DNA of 6,525 bases from an uncultured Pseudomonadota bacterium (lineage in GTDB: Bacteria > Pseudomonadota > Gammaproteobacteria > Burkholderiales > Eutrophovitaceae): positions 1 to 6,525 of the forward strand of contig CAJXPC010000104.1 of assembly GCA_913057845.1 (NCBI GenBank). The letters run 5' to 3'. The notes under the pieces are model-generated. The model made no database searches. It was not told where the DNA came from and saw only the letters and a program-made list of their open reading frames with translations. The first letter of the stretch is position 1. Each line of letters begins with the position of its first letter. Shown piece by piece: positions 1-6,012 of the stretch. A program made the translations under genes and the position numbers.

Positions 1-709
1 AATTTCATTAGGACTTTGGACAACACTCATCGTTTACATTATCTCAATTCCGCTTGGGATTCGAAAAGCAGTGGCGGACGGGAGTCAATTCGACACGATT
101 ACGAGCTTTGCGATTATTATCGGAACAGCGATCCCAGGCTTCTTGTTCGCGGTATTCATGATGGTTATTTTTGCCGGCGGTAGCTATCTAGACTGGTTTC
201 CTTTAAGAGGCCTTCAATCCGAGGAATTTTTAGCATTGGGGGCTTTTGAATGTGCAGCCAACCTCAGCTGCATGAAAGATTATTTCTGGCATCTAGCACT
301 CCCCATTATTTCCATGGTCATTGGTGGATTTGCGGGGCTCACAATGCTCACTAAAAATTCATTTATAGATCAAATTCATCAACAATACGTCTTGACCGCA
401 CGCGCAAAGGGCTTAACAGAAAAACGTGTGCTGTACGGTCATGTTTTCAGAAATGCTATGTTGATCGTGATTGCCGGATTTCCATCCGCATTAGTCAGCA
501 TTCTGTTTACGGGATCACTACTTATAGAAATAATATTCTCCCTTGATGGCTTAGGGTTGCTGGGATTTGAAGCTGCGTTTAGTCGAGACTACCCATTAAT
601 GTTTGGAGCATTATTCTTTTTCTCCTTACTCGGCCTGGTCATGAATCTGATTGGGGATGTTATGTATATGGTCATTGACCCTAGAATAGACTTCGAAGGT
701 CAGTCCTAG
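1..709 (+). CDS. yejB: YejB-type peptide ABC transporter permease, C-terminal part (5' end outside window)
   Basis: Inner-membrane permease of a binding-protein-dependent oligopeptide importer; with YejE it forms the translocation channel. The reading frame is open from base 2 (reading [20 protein letters not shown]), so a GTG at 71 is internal and not the start. About 235 residues are visible; E. coli YejB has about 364, so roughly the first third is missing. Several hydrophobic membrane segments are visible. The cytoplasmic EAA loop that docks on the ATPase lies near 395-457 (LTARAKGL...HVFRNAM). Family-typical stretches are [46 protein letters not shown] and the C-terminal DPRIDFEG, which separate YejB from generic DppB/OppB. 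The stop is TAG at 707-709, 21 nt before yejE. The family is known for uptake of microcin C and other peptides in enterobacteria; the substrate here cannot be read from sequence. Confidence 0.95.
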   Translation, partial: ISLGLWTTLIVYIISIPLGIRKAVADGSQFDTITSFAIIIGTAIPGFLFAVFMMVIFAGGSYLDWFPLRGLQSEEFLALGAFECAANLSCMKDYFWHLALPIISMVIGGFAGLTMLTKNSFIDQIHQQYVLTARAKGLTEKRVLYGHVFRNAMLIVIAGFPSALVSILFTGSLLIEIIFSLDGLGLLGFEAAFSRDYPLMFGALFFFSLLGLVMNLIGDVMYMVIDPRIDFEGQS

Positions 710-730
710 CGACTCGAAAACACAGAAGAC

Positions 731-1765
731 ATGACTATAACAAACCCCATAACGTTACGACGACTTCAAAACTTTCGAAAAAGTAGGCGCGGCTATGTGT
801 CATTTTGGATCTTTCTATCGCTCCTCATATTAACGCTCCCAGCGGAGTTCATTGCTAACGACAAGCCAATTGTAGTGTCGTATCAAGGAGAGGTCTTTTT
901 TCCTTTATTCAAAAAATATAAGGAAACCGAATTTGGAGGGACATTTGAAACAGAGGCCGATTACACAGACCCATATATCATTCAAAAGATAAAAACTGAC
1001 GGGTGGATTATTAAACCCATAATTCCATTTGACCATCAGACCGTATCTTGGGATCTGACCATGCCTGCGCCTTCAGCCCCTGATTCGATACACATTCTTG
1101 GGACCGATGACCAAGCCAGAGACGTACTTGCTCGGGTCATTTATGGCTTCCGGATATCCGTTATTTTCGGTTTTACATTAACGATCATCAGCGCCGTTAT
1201 TGGGGTCTTCGCGGGCGCACTTCAAGGTTATTTTGGGGGATGGGTCGATCTTATTGGACAGCGCTTCATGGAAATCTGGTCAGGGATGCCAACGCTATAC
1301 TTATTGATCATCCTGTCCAGCATCATTGAGCCTAATTTTTGGTGGCTGCTCGGGCTGCTTCTTCTATTCAGCTGGATGGGATTCGTTGGCGTAGTGCGGG
1401 CAGAATTTTTAAGAGCTAGAAATTTCGATTACGTCAGAGCTGCCAGAGCACTAGGCCTAGGTGATTTTAAAATCATGCTCCGTCATGTCCTACCCAATGC
1501 ATTAGTGGCAACGATGGCATTCATGCCATTTACTTTGGCTGGGTCAGTCACCGTCTTAACCTCGTTAGATTTTCTGGGGATAGGATTGCCTGCGGGTTCA
1601 GCCTCTCTAGGTGAGCTTTTGGCCCAGGGCAAAGCAAACTTCCAAGCCCCGTGGCTCGCTTTAACTGGATTCTTTGCAATCGCCATCATGCTAAGCCTTC
1701 TGATATTTATCGGCGAGGCTGTACGAGATGCATTTGATCCCCGAAAACTATTTACCAACAGATAA
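731..1765 (+). CDS. yejE: YejE-type peptide ABC transporter permease
   Basis: Second inner-membrane permease of the Yej importer, pairing with YejB. The 344 residues match the usual length of about 340. A basic N-terminus (RRLQNFRKSRRG) precedes membrane segment 1 at about residues 23-42. A long periplasmic stretch follows (about 43-120), a hallmark of YejE over shorter DppC proteins. The signature HILGTDDQARDVLARVIYG (121-139) leads into the core membrane domain. The EAA coupling loop is at about 236-257 (RAARALGLG...RHVLPNA), followed by LTSLDFLGIGLP and the C-terminal AVRDAFDPRK. The ATG at 731 has a weak purine-rich stretch (AGAAGA) just before it and lies 21 nt after yejB, so it is operonic. 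Identification as YejE is firm from the long periplasmic insert and from its place between yejB and yejF. Confidence 0.95.
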   Translation: MTITNPITLRRLQNFRKSRRGYVSFWIFLSLLILTLPAEFIANDKPIVVSYQGEVFFPLFKKYKETEFGGTFETEADYTDPYIIQKIKTDGWIIKPIIPFDHQTVSWDLTMPAPSAPDSIHILGTDDQARDVLARVIYGFRISVIFGFTLTIISAVIGVFAGALQGYFGGWVDLIGQRFMEIWSGMPTLYLLIILSSIIEPNFWWLLGLLLLFSWMGFVGVVRAEFLRARNFDYVRAARALGLGDFKIMLRHVLPNALVATMAFMPFTLAGSVTVLTSLDFLGIGLPAGSASLGELLAQGKANFQAPWLALTGFFAIAIMLSLLIFIGEAVRDAFDPRKLFTNR

Positions 1766-1791
1766 CCCCGAAAAAATAAATCCCCTTAATC

Positions 1792-3402
1792 ATGACATCA
1801 CCCTTGCTCAGCATAAGCAATCTCGACGTCTCCTTTCAACAAGGAGAGACGCTCACTATCGCAGCAAAGGATGTTTCACTAGATGTCTATCCAGGAGAGA
1901 CGGTCGCGCTCATTGGAGAGAGCGGATCTGGGAAGTCAGTCACCGCGCTGTCGGCACTTCAGCTGCTTCCCTATCCCATCGCACAACATTCGGAAAACAG
2001 TTCAATTCGATTCGACAACCTTGAACTCGTCCAGGCCTCCGAGAGGACGCTCAGATCCATTAGAGGCAATAGAATATCAATGATATTTCAAGAGCCGATG
2101 ACCTCTCTAAACCCCTTGCACACCGTAGAGAAACAAATTGGTGAGGTTTTATTCCTTCATGAAAAGCTAAACAAACGTCAGGCCAAGGCGAGGGTAATTG
2201 AGCTGCTCGAGTTGGTCAAAATACCCAACCCAAGCGAAAGACTCGAGTCCTACCCGCACCAATTGTCAGGAGGACAAAGGCAACGCGTAATGATTGCAAT
2301 GGCGCTGGCAAACAAGCCAGATCTTTTAATCGCGGATGAACCCACTACTGCCGTTGATGTAACGGTGCAAGCGCAACTGCTCGAACTATTGCAATCATTA
2401 CAACAAAAACTCGGCATGGCAATACTTCTGATTACCCATGACTTGAGGGTAGTCTCCAAAATGGCGAGCCGCGTGTATGTCATGAAACAGGGGGGAATCG
2501 TAGAGTCTGGAACCGTTGAGGCTACGTTTTCGAACCCCCAGCATGATTACACCAGGATGCTAATCAACTCAAAACCATCCGGCCATCCTGAACCTATCTC
2601 TCCCTCCGCATGTGAAGTCGTCCGCGTGGACAATCTTCGCGTTTGGTTTCCAATCAAGCGCGGGATCTTCCGGAAATCTGTTGGTTACATCAAGGCGGTG
2701 GACGACATCAACTTTTCGATTAAAGCAGGAGAGACATTGGGGCTTGTCGGAGAAAGTGGATCAGGAAAAAGCTCTCTAGGAATGGCCTGTTTGAGGTTAA
2801 TTGATAGCAGTGGGGACATTAACATTGCGAATCAAAAAATTGACCAACTCACTCAACGAGCACTAAAACCATACCGTAAAAATGTACAAATAGTCTTCCA
2901 AGATCCCTTTGGGAGTCTCAGCCCTAGAATGACGATCAGTCAGATTATTTCGGAAGGACTCGTGCTACATGGAATCGCACAAACTCCCGCAATACTAGAC
3001 CGAATGATAGGAAACGCGCTCGAAGAAGTTGGGTTGTCAGCAGAAATGCGACATAGGTACCCGCATGAGTTTTCTGGTGGTCAGCGACAACGGATATCGA
3101 TAGCCAGAGCGATCGCACTCAAACCAAAATTTATCGTGCTAGACGAACCAACTTCTGCACTAGATCTATCGATACAAGCGCAAATCATTGAACTACTCCG
3201 CGGGTTACAGAAGAAGTATGCCATCTCTTATTTGTTTATAAGTCATGACTTGAACGTCGTCAAAGCACTATCGCATCGAGTCATGGTCATGAAAGAAGGT
3301 AAGATCGTGGAGGAAGGTTCAGTCGAGACTATCTTTGAGCGACCGACCCACAATTACACAAAAACGTTGCTGGCTGCTTCGGTAGAACTTTCCTCAAGGT
3401 AA
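1792..3402 (+). CDS. yejF: YejF-type peptide ABC transporter ATPase with two fused nucleotide-binding domains
   Basis: Cytoplasmic ATPase that powers the YejB/YejE channel. Both nucleotide-binding domains sit in one 536-residue chain (E. coli YejF about 529). Domain 1 has Walker A GESGSGKS (42-49), Q-loop Q100, signature LSGGQ (158-162), Walker B LLIADE with catalytic E183, and switch H216. Domain 2 has Walker A GESGSGKS (320-327), Q370, signature FSGGQ (427-431), Walker B ending in D451-E452, and H485. All catalytic residues are present in both halves, so both sites should be competent. After each domain come the oligopeptide-family extensions (HDYTRMLINS; HNYTKTLLAAS). The ATG at 1792 is 26 nt after yejE with no clear Shine-Dalgarno sequence, so translation may depend on coupling to yejE. 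It ends in TAA and converges with the minus-strand gene ending at 3482; no convincing terminator hairpin is visible between them. Confidence 0.96.
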   Translation: MTSPLLSISNLDVSFQQGETLTIAAKDVSLDVYPGETVALIGESGSGKSVTALSALQLLPYPIAQHSENSSIRFDNLELVQASERTLRSIRGNRISMIFQEPMTSLNPLHTVEKQIGEVLFLHEKLNKRQAKARVIELLELVKIPNPSERLESYPHQLSGGQRQRVMIAMALANKPDLLIADEPTTAVDVTVQAQLLELLQSLQQKLGMAILLITHDLRVVSKMASRVYVMKQGGIVESGTVEATFSNPQHDYTRMLINSKPSGHPEPISPSACEVVRVDNLRVWFPIKRGIFRKSVGYIKAVDDINFSIKAGETLGLVGESGSGKSSLGMACLRLIDSSGDINIANQKIDQLTQRALKPYRKNVQIVFQDPFGSLSPRMTISQIISEGLVLHGIAQTPAILDRMIGNALEEVGLSAEMRHRYPHEFSGGQRQRISIARAIALKPKFIVLDEPTSALDLSIQAQIIELLRGLQKKYAISYLFISHDLNVVKALSHRVMVMKEGKIVEEGSVETIFERPTHNYTKTLLAASVELSSR

Positions 3403-3481
3403 TGGGCGCATATCCGAATACAAAAAAACACTCCTGCGACCTGGCGCTCCACATTCTTCTTTAATTAGCTATTCAGGAATT

Positions 3482-3682
3482 TCAAATCGAGCTATCACTT
3501 TCTTCGGGACTCAACACCTCTTTAGAGTCGTGTTCAAAGCCCTTCATAATTTGTACGCGCTCAGGATGAACTTCGCTTTGCTCTGGGATTGGGTCAATTT
3601 CAGATAAAGGTCTCCAATAGAAAAGATAAACCGCCATCAACAGATTAAGGGCAATCAAAAAATAGCCTAACTTCCTAGCCAT
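3482..3682 (-). CDS. Small single-pass membrane protein, SPOR-anchor-like, last gene of the birA-coaX operon
   Basis: A 66-residue protein in the same direction as coaX and 50 nt behind it. It has a short basic N-terminus (MARK), one strong hydrophobic segment at about residues 5-23 ending in YW, then a polar, acidic, proline-containing tail with HPERVQIM at 39-46 and an acidic C-terminus (EESDSS). This predicts an N-in anchor with a 40-residue periplasmic tail. In many beta- and gammaproteobacteria the gene after coaX encodes an N-terminal anchor, a linker with a P-E-R/K-[IVL] motif, and a C-terminal SPOR domain. This looks like the anchor and linker only, an inference from layout and motif. 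There is no room for a SPOR domain: stops follow in the frames behind the TGA and yejF ends at 3402. A TAA lies in frame shortly upstream with no other start between, so the ATG at 3682 is chosen. The ribosome binding site is weak. Function unknown. Confidence 0.7.
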   Translation of the reverse strand: MARKLGYFLIALNLLMAVYLFYWRPLSEIDPIPEQSEVHPERVQIMKGFEHDSKEVLSPEESDSSI

Positions 3683-3732
3683 GTTGAGCTGTTTTTTCCG
3701 GCATTAAACAATTGAAGGTCATCATTAGCATC

Positions 3733-4458
3733 CTATAGGCTCAGTGCTATTTTTAAGAGTCCCAGAAATATCAAATCGTCTCTATTTATAAATGGTCTTA
3801 CAAATCCATCTCGCAACTTAGAAGCGGCTCCGCCAGCCAATACAATTTGCACATCACTGTATCCCGCAAGTTCCATATCATCACAAAAGGACTCTACAGT
3901 CTTACACGTTGCCCGGATGGCACCGGAAGTGATTGCGTCTCGAGTGGACACAGGGAATATACTGAGCTCTCCCTCAGCTTCGGATAACTTAGCGGTGTTT
4001 GAACTAAGAGATCGATGCACCAAATCATAACCAGGAATAATCAGTCCCCCAAGAAAAAGGCCCTCGCTGGTTAAACCATGTATCGTCGTCGCCGTACCTG
4101 CGCATACGGCAACAACATTCCCTAGGTTTAATGACTTTGCGCCAATAACTGCCGCCCATCGGTCGGGCCCTAAATGGTTCGGGATCAAGTAAGAATTCTT
4201 AACGCCACACTGCTCTGTATTCGCTTCCACCCAATAGGGCCGAATGTTCCAGGGGGATATGGCCAACTCCACAACCGACGCCACCCTAGACCCTGCTACG
4301 TTCGAAATCACGACCTTGGTTGGCACAGAAAGGTCTGACCAATATAAGGACAATTTATCTATCGCTTCGAGAGGGCACTGACCTTGAACTAACCATCCGT
4401 CGCCCAAAGTCGTCGCCCACTTTACTTGCGTGTTACCAATATCAACAACTAAAATCAT
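3733..4458 (-). CDS. coaX: Type III pantothenate kinase
   Basis: Phosphorylates pantothenate with ATP, the first step of coenzyme A synthesis, in the cytoplasm. The 241 residues fit the family (about 240-260). It has the ASKHA-fold phosphate motif DIGNTQVKW (6-14) with Asp6, the SNVAG strand (52-56), the GPDRWAA motif (97-103) with the catalytic-type Asp99, GTATT (121-125), GGLIIPG (137-143), the SLxxNTAKL segment (150-158) and LAGG (207-210). The GTATT motif is preceded by CA where many family members carry an Asp (D-x-GTA). I recall the same loss in Bordetella/Burkholderia enzymes, including Baf, which supports a betaproteobacterial origin. His127 in TTIH replaces the usual Asp of TT[IL]D, which is less expected. 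The ATG at 4458 lies 54 nt behind birA, so the two are likely co-transcribed. The Shine-Dalgarno sequence is weak. Confidence 0.94.
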   Translation of the reverse strand: MILVVDIGNTQVKWATTLGDGWLVQGQCPLEAIDKLSLYWSDLSVPTKVVISNVAGSRVASVVELAISPWNIRPYWVEANTEQCGVKNSYLIPNHLGPDRWAAVIGAKSLNLGNVVAVCAGTATTIHGLTSEGLFLGGLIIPGYDLVHRSLSSNTAKLSEAEGELSIFPVSTRDAITSGAIRATCKTVESFCDDMELAGYSDVQIVLAGGAASKLRDGFVRPFINRDDLIFLGLLKIALSL

Positions 4459-4512
4459 TGTCTGCTCTATATCCTAATCAACTTAATCTTCATGGACTAT
4501 AACCGATGCAGG

Positions 4513-5484
4513 CTATACGTTAATTCGAATTTCGCCAGAAATAAAACGTCTTGATTTTCCAGCAACGCTCAAAATTAAAGCTCCGTCACTATCAACATCC
4601 AAAATGTCACCATTAAGTTGCTGTCCATCTGGCAGAACGAACGATACCGTCTGATTCTGGTATGCGTGCAATTGACACCACTCCCGACGAAACAAATCAA
4701 AACCATCGATGAAATAACTTTCTAACACCCCATCCAGATCCAAAATCAAATTCGCAAGAAGCACATTCCGATCAATACGCAAACCCAAACCACATAAATC
4801 TGTAACGGGTTGATCAATTTCGTCCATCAGCACTTTAGGGATACGAATATTAATACCAATACCGATTGCGATATGATGCTGCCCGCCTACCGAGACGGAC
4901 TCTATTAATACGCCCGCCACCTTCTTACCATGAGACAAAACATCATTTGGCCATTTTAGACGGCAATCAATATTAGCAGCAGCGTTTAGCGAACGAACGA
5001 TTGATAAACCAACCACCAACGGTAAAGTCGAAATGCCCTTTTGCGTATTGCCCGAGGGGATGCTGCGCAAGATTGAAAATGTTAAAGATCCTCCGGGAAT
5101 TGACAGCCACGATCTACCCTTAGTACCACGCCCTGCAGTTTGAGTTTCCGCAATTCTGATCAATCTGTTTTGTGCGGATCCGGATCGAATCATATTTAAT
5201 AAATCATCATTAGTAGAGCCCGTCTCCGAAACTACGTCAAGAACAAACCGATCGGACAATGTCCCAAGCCGTGTACGAACTTTATCGACACATAACAAGT
5301 CAGATACCTCATTAAATCCAACCACATCATCGTCGAACCGCCCAATAAATCTCCAACCCTCGTTGATTCGATCAATTTCAACCGTAAGCGTATCCAAGTC
5401 AACCTCGAGCTTTTGCGCTAGTGACTTTATAGAAGAGTGGCCTTTCAATGAAAGAATAGAAAGAATCTCAGCAGACAAACTCAT
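4513..5484 (-). CDS. birA: Biotin--[acetyl-CoA-carboxylase] ligase with degenerate N-terminal HTH
   Basis: Makes biotinyl-AMP and transfers biotin to the carrier lysine of carboxylases such as AccB. At 323 residues it matches two-function (class II) BirA (E. coli 321). Order: an HTH_11-like N-terminal domain (about 3-60); the catalytic core with ETGSTN (87-92), AETQTAGRGTKGRSW (112-126) containing the nucleotide/biotin-binding loop GRGTKGR, KWPND (177-181), KKVAGVLIE (187-195, holding the lysine expected to contact biotin) and GIGIN (207-211); then a C-terminal SH3-like domain (about 275-323) ending in SGEIRI. The catalytic machinery looks complete. The recognition-helix part of the HTH (about 28-42, EVDLDTLTVEIDRIN) is acidic rather than S/R/K-rich, so repressor activity is doubtful. 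The ATG at 5484 is supported by GGAG just upstream; an ATG further up runs into a stop after three codons. First gene of a likely birA-coaX-small-ORF operon. Confidence 0.95.
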   Translation of the reverse strand: MSLSAEILSILSLKGHSSIKSLAQKLEVDLDTLTVEIDRINEGWRFIGRFDDDVVGFNEVSDLLCVDKVRTRLGTLSDRFVLDVVSETGSTNDDLLNMIRSGSAQNRLIRIAETQTAGRGTKGRSWLSIPGGSLTFSILRSIPSGNTQKGISTLPLVVGLSIVRSLNAAANIDCRLKWPNDVLSHGKKVAGVLIESVSVGGQHHIAIGIGINIRIPKVLMDEIDQPVTDLCGLGLRIDRNVLLANLILDLDGVLESYFIDGFDLFRREWCQLHAYQNQTVSFVLPDGQQLNGDILDVDSDGALILSVAGKSRRFISGEIRINV

Positions 5485-5488
5485 AGGG

Positions 5489-5492
5489 CTCC
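5489..5492 (-). promoter_or_regulatory. Shine-Dalgarno sequence of birA
   Basis: Reading the minus strand, GGAG lies four bases before the ATG at 5484-5482. The spacing is short but it is the best ribosome-binding match in the window, and it fixes the birA start. The next upstream ATG (minus strand, near 5510) is followed in frame by TAA. Confidence 0.5.
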
Positions 5493-5584
5493 AAACATTA
5501 AATATCCATGGTTACAAACATCTGCCCCATCGTAAAATGTAGCTCTGACCAAAATTACCAACTCTGGCTACATAACTACTCCAA

Positions 5585-5636
5585 CTGGCACTTATGTGAA
5601 GTTTATTATCGATCTATTTTCTGAACATATTGCCAG
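5585..5636. repeat. Interrupted inverted repeat CTGGCA-x-TATGT / ACATA-x-TGCCAG
   Basis: The left arm is CTGGCA (5585-5590) plus TATGT (5593-5597). The right arm is ACATA (5625-5629) plus TGCCAG (5631-5636). That gives 11 complementary pairs with a small internal bulge around a 27 nt AT-rich centre. A related copy, CTGGC followed by TACATAA, lies in direct orientation at about 5565-5576, preceded like the left arm by CCAACT. The pattern could be a regulator's paired operator, or a stem in the birA leader. No T-tract follows, so it is not a terminator. Confidence 0.4.
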
Positions 5637-5646
5637 ATATCCCAGT

Positions 5647-5681
5647 TTGGGGCTAAGAGACGTCTACAAGTTGCTCCCCAA
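5647..5681. repeat. Inverted repeat TTGGGG / CCCCAA with inner palindrome
   Basis: TTGGGG (5647-5652) is complementary to CCCCAA (5676-5681). The stem can continue inward past a small bulge through TAA/TTG, and the loop contains the palindrome AGACGTCT (5658-5665). No T-run follows on either strand, which argues against an intrinsic terminator. It may be a structured leader or an operator; function unknown. Confidence 0.35.
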
Positions 5682-5845
5682 GATTGACAGATGACGCGAG
5701 CGCATTGCCATTTGGCCACAATAAAACAAACCAATTCCGCAATGGGATGACCGTAACAATTACCCGAGATCGAAGCCTTCAGAAACTTTGAAAGAGCAAT
5801 ACCATCCTAACTATCGGATCTTTCCATAGAGCTACGACAACCTTG

Positions 5846-5865
5846 ATGCTAGTTATCCCTAGCAT
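5846..5865. repeat. Perfect 7-bp hairpin ATGCTAG / CTAGCAT
   Basis: Two perfectly complementary 7-base arms (5846-5852 and 5859-5865) enclose a 6-base loop, TTATCC. No T-tract follows in either direction, so it is not a terminator. It lies upstream of the proposed glnS promoter, where a repressor or activator site could be, but chance is also possible for arms of this length. Confidence 0.4.
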
Positions 5866-5926
5866 TCCAACATGAGGCGCGTAGACCGATAACCGAGTTT
5901 TAAGCAACTAAGGTAGAATTCACGTC

Positions 5927-5954
5927 CTGAAAACTATTGCAGCTTAAGTATGAT
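5927..5954 (+). promoter_or_regulatory. Candidate sigma70-type promoter of glnS
   Basis: A -35-like CTGAAA (5927-5932, 4 of 6 bases as TTGACA) and a -10-like TATGAT (5949-5954, 5 of 6 as TATAAT) are 16 nt apart. Transcription would begin near 5961, giving a leader of about 50 nt before the GTG at 6013. This is the best such pair I found upstream of glnS. A lone TTGACA at 5684-5689 has no fitting -10 box. Confidence 0.35.
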
Positions 5955-6012
5955 CATCGCTGGGATAAGTTACTGATTCGATCCACATAATCAAAACCAT
6001 TTTTAGAAAATA

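Larger units (their letters stand above)
5485..6012. other. Long divergent intergenic region between birA and glnS, no gene recognised
   Basis: A 528 nt gap with no reading frame longer than about 20 codons noticed on either strand and nothing recognisable as a tRNA, CRISPR array or insertion sequence. It must carry the promoters of the minus-strand birA operon and of plus-strand glnS. I see several inverted repeats (5585-5636, 5647-5681, 5846-5865; also a weak GAAAGA/TCTTTC pair at 5790-5795 and 5819-5824). No clean sigma70 promoter was found for birA; GATAAT on the minus strand (about 5605-5610) could be a -10 box, but its -35 partner is poor. Untranslated leaders, a small RNA or a fully decayed gene cannot be excluded. 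Confidence 0.6.

Noticed and set aside
71..709. GTG at 71 as the start of yejB
   Set aside because: The frame is open to the left edge and the upstream residues match YejB membrane sequence, so the true start is outside the window.
1483..1758. 91-codon ORF on the minus strand within yejE
   Set aside because: It lies wholly antisense inside a confidently identified permease gene; the product has no recognisable domain and arises from codon bias of yejE.
1728..2083. Two short plus-strand ORFs over the yejE-yejF junction and the start of yejF
   Set aside because: Both are out of frame with the Walker A region of yejF and have low-complexity, domain-free products.
2250..2483. 77-codon minus-strand ORF opposite the first ABC domain of yejF
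   Set aside because: It is antisense to the LSGGQ and Walker B coding region; Ser/Cys-rich product typical of a shadow frame.
3403..3481. Intrinsic terminator between yejF and the convergent small gene
   Set aside because: There is a run of seven T on the minus strand (3422-3428), but the preceding GC-rich stretch forms only about a 3-bp stem; no good hairpin for the plus strand either.
4320..4502. 60-codon plus-strand ORF opposite the coaX start
   Set aside because: It overlaps the conserved N-terminal coding region of coaX on the other strand and has no ribosome binding site or recognisable product.
5491..5517. BirA-box-like half-site (GGTTACAAA) just upstream of the birA start
   Set aside because: Only one half resembles the proteobacterial operator TTGTAAACC-N-GGTTTACAA and it lacks a base; the second half matches poorly, and the HTH of this BirA looks unable to bind DNA.
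5691..5750. Short ORF (19 codons) in the birA-glnS gap
   Set aside because: No ribosome binding site, no hydrophobic segment or known small-protein pattern; expected by chance.
5950..5995. tRNA-like TTCGATCC sequence before glnS
   Set aside because: The five bases on each side of the loop-like sequence do not pair, and no acceptor, D or anticodon arms are found.
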